This document shows positions 52,983-63,617 of a stretch of 64,000 nucleotides of DNA, piece after piece. Source of the DNA: Lucifuga dentata (Eukaryota; Chordata; Actinopteri; Ophidiiformes; Bythitidae). The stretch covers positions 80,795 through 144,794 of the forward strand of contig VXCM01000818.1 in assembly GCA_014773175.1 (NCBI GenBank), read 5' to 3'. A program made the position numbers and the translations under genes. Every line of letters starts with the position of its first letter. Positions within the stretch are counted from its first letter, which is position 1. The notes below the pieces were generated by a model, which saw only the letters and a program-made list of their open reading frames with translations, searched no databases and was not told the origin of the DNA.

Positions 52983-53716
52983 TTAATTACACCCGCTCTG
53001 CTGATAATCGTCTGCAACTGTTGCTCCAGCTGAGCAATGGTTTCCATCATGACCTTCCTGGCCTCCTCCTCCTCCTCCTCTTCTCTCTCCCTGTCCTCCA
53101 GGGCCTACGTTGTCTACATGTCTACAGGGCCTACATGTCTCTTGAAGACTTGAGGTCTTCAAGAGACATGACTTTTCCGCCTGCCACTTGCAAAGTTGGG
53201 ACTCAAGTTCATCCTGTGTCTCAGTCAGAGCAGTGTGTAGTTGTATGATGGCATCCTGCTGCAGACCCCGACACCCCTCCAACTCCTGCCTCCTCTGGTG
53301 GTTCTCACTCATAGCCGTATTAATCTTTGTGATTTCATNCACCCCTCCAACTCCTGCCTCCTCTGGTGGTTCTCACTCATAGCCGTATTAATCTTTGTGA
53401 TTTCATTGACAGCCTCCAGTTCTTTGACCTTCTGATTATTCAGGTCAAACTCCAGAGCCTTGACACAGGTCTTACGCTGTTCACTGACCTGCTGGACCGT
53501 CCTTGTGTCACTGGAACCCTGTATCTCCGTGTCGTACAGATACTCAATGACATTTGTGATGCCAGCTTCTTTCAGCCCCCTGTACCAGCGATCCAGCGCC
53601 TCAGCCCTGTGCCAGTTGAAAGGCTCCAGGAGGGGACATGGAGGCTCATGCAGGACTCGAGGTGATTCCTCTGCAGGAACCTGCATCATCACCTCACCAT
53701 CTTGCTTGTCCTCCAT
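52983..53716 (-). CDS. Unrecognised coiled-coil ORF, copy A
   Basis: The frame is open from the ATG at 53716 ('MEDKQDGEVMMQVPAEESPR') to a stop at 52983, provided the 68-base gap duplication at 53339 (53272-53338 equals 53340-53406) is collapsed; this leaves 666 bases, a multiple of three (221 residues). It contains 'EPFNWHRAEALDRWYRGLKE', 'AGITNVIEYLYDTEIQ', a coiled-coil-like stretch 'NEITKINTAMSENHQRRQEL' and 'TALTETQDELESQLCKW', and a poly-Gly tail from a (CTC)n tract. It is intronless with no recognised domain. A related broken copy lies 1 kb away. It may be a retrocopy or part of a multicopy element. The true start could be upstream: another reading, 'MQRSAKKREDTKRSELP', begins near 53860 but meets a stop before this frame. 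Confidence 0.45.
53134..53170. repeat. Perfect hairpin inside copy A, 16-bp stem, 5-nt loop
   Basis: CATGTCTCTTGAAGAC (53134-53149), loop TTGAG, then its exact complement (53155-53170). Copy B at 54079-54094 has only the right arm. Confidence 0.95.
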
Positions 53717-53985
53717 TTCCTGCCTCCTCAGGGCGTTGACAGCTGCATGCCTGTTGTCAGTGCTTTCCGCTTTCGGCTTCTTCCTCCGTTACAGATCGCT
53801 CGTCAGTACCGGCAGCTCGCTCCGCTTCGTGTCTTCCCGCTTCTTCGCCGAGCGCTGCATCAGCCTGATCTATTTAGCTATGTTTACATTCATTGAATTA
53901 AAATATTTGCATTAAGTAAAAACATTTACTGTATTAAACATTAAAATTTAATTATAGCTTCTTTCTATTCATTAACAAACACAAA
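53717..53985. repeat. Shared flank of copy A
   Basis: Bases 53871-53985 ('tatttagctatgtttac' onward to 'aacaaacacaaa') are nearly identical to 55496-55680, marking the right side of a duplicated segment. The (TCC)-rich start of copy B follows directly at 53987. Confidence 0.8.
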
Positions 53986-53986
53986 T

Positions 53987-54835
53987 GACCTTCCTGGCCT
54001 CCTCCTCCTCCTCCTCCTCCTCCTCCTCTCCTCTCCTCTCTCCCTGTCCTCCAGGGCCTACGTTATGTCACGTGAGGTCTTCAAGAGACATGACTTTTCT
54101 GCCTGCCACTTGGAAAGTTGGGACTCAAGCTCATCCTGTGTCTCGGTCAGAGCAGTGTGTAGTTGTATGATGGCATCCTGCTGCAGACCCCGACACCCCT
54201 CCAACTCCTGCCTCCTCTGGTGGTTCTCACTCATAGCCGTATTAATCTTTGTGATTTCACTGACAGCCTCCAGTTCTTTGACCTTCTGATTATTCAGCTC
54301 AAACTCCAGAGCCTTGACACAGGTCTTAGTTTGGTGAGAGCCTCAGCAGCAACCATCTGATCACTGACTAACAAGTGTGTCAGCTGGTCCTGTTCAGTCT
54401 GTAAAGCTTTCTGTTCCTCCTCCTCCTCCCTCTGCCAACTTCTGGTCCTTTTCTGCCATTGGCTTCATACACTCCTGCTCTTGGGAATGAGTCCTATGCT
54501 GATCGCAGGCGGCGTCCGCAGCATTGTTGTCGCTGCTCTGCAGAGTTGCCAAGTCAGCTTCATGGTTCGCCACAGGCTCCACTCTGTTGCTGTCGGCAGC
54601 AGGCTGTTCACTGACCTGCTGGACTGTCCTTGTGTCACTGGCACCCTGTATCTCCGAGTCGTACAGATACTCAATGACATTTGTGATGCCAGCTTCTTTC
54701 AGCCCCCTGTACCAGCGATTCCAGCACCTCAGCTCTGTGCCAGTTGAAGAGCTCCAGGATGGGACATGGAGGCTCGTGCAGGGTTTGAGACGACTCCCTT
54801 CCTGTTCCATAAAATGGAACAGGAAGGGGTGACAG
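53987..54835 (-). pseudogene. Unrecognised coiled-coil ORF, copy B (degenerate)
   Basis: Minus-strand reading is homologous to copy A over most of its length: 'RWYRGLKEAGITNVIEYLYD', 'SEIQGASDTRTVQQVSEQ' and the downstream 'ITKINTAMSENHQRRQEL'. It has an additional segment absent from copy A ('PAADSNRVEPVANHEADLAT', 'LQSSDNNAADAACDQHRTHS', then a Gly run), followed by a stop. The N-terminal part is frame-shifted relative to copy A ('NWHRAE' read in another frame). A hairpin (54796-54828) lies at the break of homology. It is probably not functional. Confidence 0.55.
54796..54828. repeat. Perfect hairpin, 15-bp stem, 3-nt loop
   Basis: CCCTTCCTGTTCCAT (54796-54810), AAA, then the exact complement (54814-54828). 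It sits where copy B loses homology to copy A. Confidence 0.95.
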
Positions 54836-56620
54836 AAAGTAGGGAAGAAAATAAAGTAGGGTCAAAGTTTATGGTAATATTAATATATCTCCACCANCAG
54901 AAAGTAGGGAAGAAAATAAAGTAGGGTCAAAGTTTATGGTAATATTAATATATCTCCACCACTTGGTGGGGAATATAGTCCAGATTTTCTTCCACATCCA
55001 TATCTGATGGTTTTACAAATTTATGGCACTTATACTGATATCACAGAATTATTGTTGTTAAAATGCTATATATTCTACTTTTAATTACTTTATTCAACAT
55101 CTGTATCTGCTTCAATTAGATGATGTTTGTGACAAGAAGGATGGGGTGAACACTGTAAGCCTGGATAAACTGACTTTACTTAAAAAATTTGAGGCAACCA
55201 GTTGCCTTAAAAAAATTAATTCAAAGTAGAGAAAACTACTTTGAGTTCTTTGAGTGAAATCAACTTTAATACCAAAGTTCAATGCACTAGAACTCTAGTT
55301 AAGTCAACTTAAACATTTGAGTACACTTAACTGGAGTTCTAGATAAGTGTACTCAAATGTTTGAGCAGACATAACTAGAGTTGTAGTTAAAAATTTAAGT
55401 ATACTTAACTAGAACTCTAGTTATGTGTACTCAAATGTTTGAGTAAAATCTAAGTTTAATTTATAATCTTAAATTTTTATGACTCTTTTTTTAGTTGTAT
55501 TTAGCTATGTTTACATTCATTGAATTAAAATATTTGCATTAAGCAAAAACATTTACTGTATTAAACATTAAAATTTAATTATAGCTTCTTTCTATTCATT
55601 AACAAACACAANAAAAACATTTACTGTATTAAACATTAAAATTTAATTATAGCTTCTTTCTATTCATTAACAAACACAAAATGCATGACATTTCTGTTTC
55701 ATTTTATTAACAACAGAAACTGCAAATAAAGTTTTGAACATTTGACGTGTGTTTGCTGCTGGTGTAAACAAAAGCAGAAAATCTTTCTCCATTTCAATTT
55801 TTGAACAGTTGCAATCATGAAAATCTTTTTTTGTTTTTTTTACAACGCAAGATGATTGTCAGATTTTGAATTCTGGGTGTCAGATAACTTATCCAGTTTG
55901 AGCATTACATTTGACAGTGGTGAATGCACCATGTATAAAACATCGAAATACCAAAATTCTAAACTTCAACACAACATTTTAAAACGGTTGCTTTCTTAAG
56001 CAATTTAAAGTATAAGTAAAACACTTATTGTGAACAGTATCGCATGCAACACAATAATGGCNCTTAAGCAATTTAAAGTATAAGTAAAACACTTATTGTG
56101 AACAGTATCGCATGCAACACAATAATGGCACTTCATTATTTTTTTCAGAGATTGTTCAGCCATTCTTGATAGTGTTTATTAGTTACTTTTTAAATATTTT
56201 ATAGGCAATTAATGTCAAAACTACCACGCAGAGCACCTAATAATCCCTCAGCCTTGGGGGAAATCAGACCTTAAGCTTCAATAGCATCTTAATTTATCCA
56301 AAGATACTTAAACGTGAGCAAAGAAAAGCATAGGCTGACACTTTTCAAAACAGTGAAACTGCTAATACAGCATTGTCGCTCCTCATGACCTTTGACCTAG
56401 CAAAAATCAAATCTAAAACGTTGTGACCTTGAGCTAGCATCCTGATTTATCCAAAAATGCCTTAATATGTCCAATTTCAGAAGAGTTGGTTCGTTTTCTT
56501 TTTTCAAAAGATAAGATGGCAAAGTTATTGTGATGTAATCTTTTTTCAATCAAAGCAGATGCATCAGTTTAATGAAGTTTTCAATATCTTTATGAAAATA
56601 GGATAAGCTATTGAACTGAC
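54836..56620. repeat. Intergenic repeat-rich sequence with three gap-flanking duplications
   Basis: The gap Ns at 54897, 55612 and 56062 each have identical 64-68 base sequences on both sides. The segment at 55200-55450 has repeated 'ctagaactctagtta'/'actcaaatgtttgag' motifs, including an 18-bp inverted repeat (55312-55329 with 55344-55361). No gene. Confidence 0.75.
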
Positions 56621-58281
56621 TCGGACCTGGACCAGAGGTGTCAAACATATTCCAAAAAATGGCCACAAGGAGGTGTTTGGTGTTGAGGTGTTGCACAAGG
56701 ACGCCGTACTGGTATATGAAACAGCACTTTTATAAGGTCATCTCTGATTGGCCCATTCTTTTGTTTTTGACCAATCACAACAGCGCTTACTACAAATGGC
56801 CACTGCAAAATGTCCTGGAGAAGATGTTTAGTCAGGAAATATCTCATTTTAAGGTATGATTTAAACTATTTTCCATGGGTAGTATTTCCGCCCCTAGAAA
56901 TTTCCTTCTCTGGAATCAAATTTGAACTACTTGATTATAAGCTGACCCCCCGGTTTGCTTTGTGAAAGCTGGTAATAAAAACTCGGCTTATACTCGAGTA
57001 TATACGGTATGTAAACTTTTGACTAGCATATATATTTGCTTGCCCTTTATTATAGCTAGCCTCTCTCATTCTCTTTCCACCTGATTGCAGCAGCTTTGGA
57101 TTTTAATTTCCTTCTGTATCTGTTATTTTACGCAGTAAGAATTTTACACTGCTGGTGTATCCCTTATTGTGCTATGGTATTTTTAGCCAACCTTAACACC
57201 CAATTACAAATGATGGAGTGTCTTGAAAAAGCTCCATCATTAGCACTCTGGGTAGCTAATGTGACAACTTCATCTCATGTTCTGAGTTGTTTTGGAAGGT
57301 TGGTTACTTCAAATTACTTACAATGCAGGTCTTGAAAAAGTTGGATGCATCATCCCCGAGAATGACTGGAAGCCCTCTTAGGAGAAGGCACCTGATGTCT
57401 GTTGGCTCCGTGGTCTGGAAAGTAGTGGATACACAGCTTACACTCAGAAAATGTGGTCCACATTAATGAAGGATGTTTAACCCGCCTCCACCACTCATCC
57501 AAGAAATATTTAAAAAATTAACCCACCCTCATTTGTCCAAGTCAGCCGACAACTGGCCAGTGTGACCTCTCTTCTTCTGAAAGATGCCCATTAGACCTGG
57601 ACACAAACCATCAAGGACATCAAAGAATTCTCCCTTTATATTTCTTCCAACCACTCTGTTGACCTCACAGTATACCTGAAAGACAATAATCATATTCAAT
57701 CATGATCATGGGTCTGCCAACCAAAACATACACTTACATTTGTGTGCATTGAAAGTGGAGTATAAACTGCTCTGAAAGTCAGTCTTTATAAGGACACTGG
57801 ACTTTATGGTTTACTTTTAAGTGTCCGAAAGTGACTAAAGTATTCAGTTTCAGAGCAATAAATGCACATGACAGACAGCGATATTTAATCTGCAAGTCTT
57901 CTCTAATTGTTTATCCTTCCTTATGACGTGAAAGTGGGATAAGCGTGGTTTTAGCGCATTTAGAGATTTGAACATTCCTGATGCAAACAAGGAAAGAGCT
58001 CAGTTCTTGCATAACTTCCATATTTTAGCCTATAGTGTTTAAAAAGCTGTCCTCTCTTTACACAGTTAACAGGACAGTACTTGCATTGTCACTGCATCTT
58101 TTCTTTAAAGTGAGTCTGTTGGTTAATTGACAAAATAGTTGGGCAAGCATTCCTCAGGGTGCAGCATGAAAAATGCTGCAAAATGAGCAAAAACATTTTG
58201 CTTGCAAAAAAGCATGCAAAATGACCGGAATGTAGATTCGGCATAAAAACAAACAAACATAAAGTGCATAATAAATACAAT
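56621..58281. other. Intergenic sequence with transposon debris
   Basis: 'cggcttatactcgagtatat' then 'acggta' near 56985-57010 is the end of a common fish DNA transposon. The rest is unassigned, with no supportable gene. Confidence 0.6.
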
Positions 58282-58965
58282 TCACCATAACGCAGAATCA
58301 GTGGGAGCCCTGAGCTTGTTTCCCTGCAACGAGACGGTCCATCTAGGGGTGATGGGAGACAATGACACCCGAAGTGTGTTCCTTATGTGCAGTCTGCTCC
58401 GTAATTTCGTTTTGGTTGCTGTCACTGCAGAAAACCCCTCTTCAAAAAGACAGGATGTTGGAAATGGAAGCAGGGTTTTCGGTGCTTTTGTGGCGATCTC
58501 AGGATATTCCGCCTTGGTTTTAATCCAGAACGTCGGCAGAGTTGAAGTTGTCTCAAACATGCGATACAAATACACGATAAACCGTATTTTAAGTAGGACT
58601 CCTGGTATTTTCTTTTAAATGCAGCTTTCTTTTTCTTGGCAGTCTTAGGCTCTTCTGCTGTCTCATCATTGGTCCTTTTCCTCTTTTCAATGAAGCTCTC
58701 CAGAAACGTTTCTTTTTTACTCATTTTAGCTAGCTTAATTAAAGCTAGTTTATGGTTAGCTAGCTTAATTTTTCGGGCATCACAGCTGTGACGGACAGGT
58801 ATGTGTCAAGAGGCTCAGACGGATATGATGGGGAGAGAATCCGGTTATTTTTCAAACTAAAACATCTTCAAACTCCGATAGTCAGTAAAATGGAAATAAA
58901 ATAAGTCATTTATTCTTTCTGTGCGGCCCGGTACCGGTCCGTGGCCGGTGGTTGGGGACGGCTGC
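58282..58965 (-). pseudogene. hAT transposase relic with large internal deletion
   Basis: From 58724 the minus strand reads 'MSKKETFLESFIEKRKRTND', then 'AAFKRKYQESYLKYG', the start of a BED-type hAT transposase related to the ZBED5/SCAND3 group. Around 58575 it jumps, in another frame, to 'TLPTFWIKTKAEYPEIATKA', 'LLPFPTSCLFEEGFSAVTAT' and 'RLHIRNTLRVSLSPITPRW', the C-terminal hAT dimerisation segment. The zinc finger remainder and the catalytic core are missing. 'cggcccggtaccggtccg' near 58924-58941 is the usual element end. It is non-autonomous. Confidence 0.85.
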
Positions 58966-59410
58966 TCTGACCGTGTCTGCAGCCGCTGTTACTGTTTTAT
59001 TTTTACTCTGTGACGGATGTCATTTAAAATGTACAGAAGTACAATACTTGTCATTAAAATTACTTAAGTAAAAGTAAAATTACTTTTTTTAAAAAGTTAC
59101 TCANTACAATACTTGTCATTAAAATTACTTAAGTAAAAGTAAAATTACTTTTTTTAAAAAGTTACTCAAAACAGTACAAATACAGAAAAAAACGACTTCG
59201 TTACAGTAACGAGAGTAAATAATTCGTTAGTTACATCCCGCCCTACTGATGCTGAGATGAAAGTAGACTAATTAGCCCCACATAGTAAACTGAAATCATT
59301 AGGACACAGTCATATGCTGTGTTAACTTAAGATACAACACCGAAAATGATTCAAAAAAAAAAAAAAAAAANAAAAAAAAAAAAAAAAATTATATATATAT
59401 ATATAAAGAC
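58966..59410. repeat. Fish MITE fragment, gap duplication, poly-A
   Basis: 'acttaagtaaaagtaaaatt' and 'acgagagtaaataattcgtt' then 'agttacatcccgcc' are typical of abundant fish non-autonomous elements. The sequence beside the N at 59104 is duplicated. A poly-A tract with an N at 59371 is followed by (AT)n. Confidence 0.65.
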
Positions 59411-59685
59411 TGTTGCAAGAGCACAGTGTTGATAGCACAGAGTTTTATTCTCATGTTTTGTGGTGCAGCAGGCATCAGTTAACTCTGCATCAAAGTAAAT
59501 GGATGGGTGTCTTGTTTATTGGCTCTGAAGATGAAGCTGCAGTGTGCAACGGACTGATAATCTCCTGGTCAGTGCAGGAACAGATATTAGCTCATCCCAT
59601 AGCTCAGATTTAGCTCAAGGGGCTTTAGGAGCGACAACCTGCTTTTTTCATTGTGTGATCAGGACGACCAGGGACCATCAGCACC

Positions 59686-59743
59686 ATGAGAGCTGCCCGG
59701 ATCTGCCTGCTCCTGTTCTCCTTAGTCCTCCTACCAGCATACA
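59686..59743 (+). CDS. Ly6/uPAR-family gene, exon 1 (signal peptide)
   Basis: The ATG is in context 'caccATGa' and encodes 'MRAARICLLLFSLVLLPAY', a clear signal peptide with a hydrophobic core. It ends after one base at GTAAGG. A|GC joins exon 2 to give Ser. Signal-peptide exons ending in phase 1 are standard for Ly6 genes. The 5' untranslated leader probably begins somewhere after 59410; no TATA box can be assigned. Confidence 0.85.
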
Positions 59744-62460
59744 GTAAGGATTTCTTTACCTCCACACAACTGCATCCTTCATTCTGTCCTTACCTCCTTT
59801 TGCCCGTAGCTACACCAGAAGTCCAGCAAGAAAGCTTTTAGAAGTGCATTTATATTTTCATTTCATTTGTTCTTGATACGCCTTTTTGTACTTTACTTTC
59901 TCAACAACACAAGTCGTTTGATTGTTGCTGAATGGAAACCTGTGCAGGCTGTGTTTTATTTTTCATATTAAAGAATAGATATGTTGAATTTAACAACTAC
60001 ATTGATCATGATTAATCAGAAAATACATACATGTTTTATCACTTTAATCATGTTATGTAATCCCCTCATCTCTAATACTTACAGTATTTGACTTGTATTT
60101 ATGTAATAACTGCTAGTTTTTCTTGATTTTTTTTTTTTTTTTTTTTCAGTTTTGCTTCCCTTCAGTCTGTCATCCTCTTCTGTAACTAGCATGCAATCCT
60201 AGCAGCTAATCTCTTAAAAGGCCTGAGGTTAATTCTTAAAGCATGTGTATAAAGCGGCTGTGCAGATGGCTTGGGATCAATTGGGGACTGCAGGGAGCGT
60301 TTCATGTTAGAGCAACAATAGAGAGAAAACAAAAAGAACCATCCATATTTAAACAAGAAGGCACTTCCAGAGTTCATACCTCTGNCCACCCTACCCTCCT
60401 TCTCCTATACTGTAAAAGCCTCAGCATTCATCACTTGAAATTTAACTGCATTAATGTCAAACATTTGATCAAATTTCCATATTTCATGCCAATAAATCTA
60501 ATTTTCATTGTCAAAATCTGTTTACGATAGTTTTTTTCATCATTTTTCTTATGAAACATTAATTTTTGACAAAATTAGCTGTATATATGTCTATGTACAG
60601 TTATGTAATGTATGTGTGTATGTGTATCTGTAGTGTGTTTGCTAAATTTCAGTAAAATCAGCCAATTAGCATTGATTATATTGGCTAAAAATGTTTTCTG
60701 TATCATGGATCCACAATATGACCCAGATCGCCTGCAAAATTTAATCAATTCTTCCTCTCGACATTATGTATTCACTCCCAAATTTCACCCCCTATAACTT
60801 TTCGAGATATTCTGCTAACAATTAAACGTTGGTGATCACACAACCTCCTCAGTGGAGGTAATTAGGAAATTTGGTTTGCTTGTATTTTACTCTAAGTTTT
60901 TGCTTTTTTTTTTTTTTTTTTTTTTTTTTTTNTTTTTTTTTTTTTTTTAGACATTCTTATGAAGATGAATAAATATGAGATTTTCACCCCTTTTATCTAA
61001 ATTTGTATGAAGATACAATGCTATGACTCTGAGCCCGTTTTTGTCTCTCATCCCACCCTGACTTACTGATCAAAGCAAAGCATCTTGGGTTAAATCAGGT
61101 TGTTTTTTTGCAGGTTAAAGACAAGAGATGTGCTGCTGCAAAGAGCATTTGAAGCTCTCGGTGATTGCTGAGAGTGCAGCTCTGTTTGATCCTCTTAGCA
61201 AAGGGCATTAAAGCGATTTCTGAAGAGCCATTTTAGAGACGGATAGAGGTTTTCAAACAGTAGCTTGAAGGATGTTTCAAAGGTCAGGGAGTTCTCAAAT
61301 AAGCACTCTTTAATCAGAAGAGGGTTTCAAAGACACAGAGTGTTGTAAGTGAGAATCAGGAATCTTCATCTGGAAGATGTGTTTGTGACTTAGAGGTCAT
61401 GACTTTAATTAATTATTATTTTTTTTTTTTTTTNATTAATTATTATTATTTTTTTTTTTTGCGGTGTTCTAAAGTTTTAAGTGGAGAAAAAGAGCACTGA
61501 GTTGTTGTGGCTGTCTGTGGAGTCAGTCACACAAGATGTCAATGTACAATTTTTATGCATTCATGCTCAAAAACATAGATGAATAATAAAAAATCTGGTG
61601 TTGTTTTTTTTTAAATTAGCTGACAGTGGTCCTGAATTTATTGTGAATCAGGCTTATTTAGCTTAAATATGCTATAATAGAACACATTCTGGCTTTACCA
61701 TCTCAGGACAAATGTAGCTCTGACTGTGTGGCTTATCATTGCTTTTTAGTGTTTTGTTTTGTTTTTTAAAGATTCTAAGTGCTTCTAAGTGATGTACTGC
61801 TCATGGCTCAGCAGAGGTTCATACATTACATACATCTGACATCGGGAATCTTTTGTCATCACTATATTTGCATATTTGGTGGAAAATCCTAAACCATCAC
61901 ATTCCACTAAACTCCTTTAAGATTTTAAATTTCTGTAATGGCCGTGTTAGACATTAGATCCACAAGCAGACTTGAGAAAAAAGGTAAAAGCTTGAAGTCT
62001 TTACTACTGTAGGCTTCAAACAGACTTACAGCCTATAATAAACAAACATATAAAATGGATTATGGCACAGAATATTAGTCAAACGGCTTGAATTTTGGTT
62101 GATAACTGACCCCCTCAACTGGTTAGTCCCTAAAAACCTCATATAACTTCAAGGAGGTGCTGCTGCTGATCAAAACACTACAGGACAGAACTACTTTTAG
62201 AAGAGCCACAATTCACTTGTTTTTAATGAGGCTAATTTCTAACGATGCTATAAAATAGGAAACAATTCCAATGTCAATTTATTATACATTATCTTGAAGT
62301 GTAGTGTATAATAAATTATATCACATTTTAATGTGCCACCCCAAACTTTTTAACAGCCTCATCTGGTCACCTACTAAATAATTTCTGCAGGAGCCACTGA
62401 GAGCAGCAGGCAGACTACAGGCAGACAAATCCAAAAGGCCTGAGACAGAAAAAAAATTAG

Positions 62461-62760
62461 GTTCAAGCTTATTTTATTTGTACAGCCCAATATCATATAC
62501 AATGTCTCAAAGGGCTTTACAGGCCTGCACGTCAATCATTCCCGACCCAGCCCAAGTTCTCAATGAAGACAAGGAAAAACTCACTAAAAAAAAAAGCCCT
62601 CATCATATAAAGGAAAAAACAGAATAAACTTCGAGAGAGGCAATNACTAAAAAAAAAAGCCCTCATCATATAAAGGAAAAAACAGAATAAACTTCGAGAG
62701 AGGCAATTCAAAGAGACTCCCTCTGTCTTTGAGGTTATTTGCAATGCCACAAAAACAATG
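62461..62760 (+). repeat. Common fish interspersed repeat ('ttatttgtacagcccaatat')
   Basis: 'ttttatttgtacagcccaat', 'caaagggctttaca', 'gacaaggaaaaactcac' and 'cagaataaac' follow the order of a very frequent percomorph repeat. About 61-63 bases are doubled across the N at 62645. Confidence 0.65.
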
Positions 62761-63099
62761 AAACATTACGGAAAGTTATAAAACAGCAAATAAGCCATGA
62801 TCGAGCAAGAGGATCCAGAAAGATGTAGCCAGTTTTACATCGTAGACATGATGGCCTCCAGGATAAAATGAATGTCTACGAGTGGGTGTATGGTCGTTTT
62901 CTATAGGGGGTGTATACAGACCTTGTATATTATGATTAATCAGGAATGAGAATTGACAGGAATGAGAACTGCTATGACAGTGTTTGTGAACTTTGTTAAT
63001 GTTTAGAAAATATACACACTCAGTTCTTTGAAAGTTCAAGATATGGTGCAAAATGCAAAATATTCCAATAAATAAACATTTTCCATCAACTCCAGTTTG

Positions 63100-63136
63100 G
63101 TCATATATTGTGTCCAGTTTGGACACAATATATGAC
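63100..63136. repeat. Perfect hairpin, 16-bp stem, 5-nt loop
   Basis: GTCATATATTGTGTCC (63100-63115), AGTTT, then its exact complement (63121-63136). Confidence 0.95.
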
Positions 63137-63500
63137 TTATTATGTATGACTGTTTTTTAATGCACAGATTATTAATCAAATATTGAATCAATGATAGCCT
63201 TTTATAACACTGGTATTTCCCTTTAGATGTACAAATGATAGTGATGAAACCCAGTTATTCACATATTCATGGCCTTTGAATATATTCTTAGTTTTTTTCT
63301 GATATTATGTTTGGTTTTAACACTTTTGCCAATTAAAATGTGAAATTTTAAAGTGCAACATCTCAAAACAGCAAAACAAAACTTGTAATTTCACATGTGC
63401 TTCCTTTTCAGAAAATGTCAAAATATTCTCATTTCATTCACCACTCCGTGATATGACTTGCTTCAGTTGCATGCCTGAGTGTATTTTCTTTCTGCTTCAG

Positions 63501-63617
63501 GCGAGGCTCTGCAGTGTTACACCTGTATGGGCTTGAATAATGACGACTGCAACCAGCAAGGCTCCAAAGTGTGTCCCAGCCACTCTGACGCCTGCACGAC
63601 AGTGGTCGGCCATGACA
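63501..63617 (+). CDS. Ly6/uPAR-family gene, exon 2 (first half of LU domain)
   Basis: After the junction Ser: 'EALQCYTCMGLNNDDCNQQG' and 'SKVCPSHSDACTTVVGHD', ending after one base at GTGAGT (63618). The spacing C-x2-C-x6-C-x7-C-x6-C is the N-terminal half of a three-finger LU domain. Family members are secreted or GPI-anchored, with a C-terminal exon carrying the final Cys-Cys...CN motif. That exon lies beyond the window, so anchoring cannot be judged. The particular family member cannot be named. Confidence 0.85.

Larger units (their letters stand above)
59744..63500. other. Intron of the Ly6-family gene
   Basis: It contains poly-T tracts with gap Ns at 60932 and 61434, another N at 60385, a fish repeat at 62461-62760 with a gap duplication at 62645, and a perfect hairpin at 63100-63136. 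No exon is supportable inside. The acceptor 'tttctgcttcag' ends at 63500. Confidence 0.8.

Noticed and set aside
60243..60530. 95-codon ORF in the Ly6 intron
   Set aside because: It crosses a gap N at 60385 and shows no LU-domain cysteine pattern or splice sites.
62532..63126. Minus-strand ORFs in the Ly6 intron
   Set aside because: They derive from the common fish repeat, its gap duplication and the hairpin at 63100. No protein family is recognisable.
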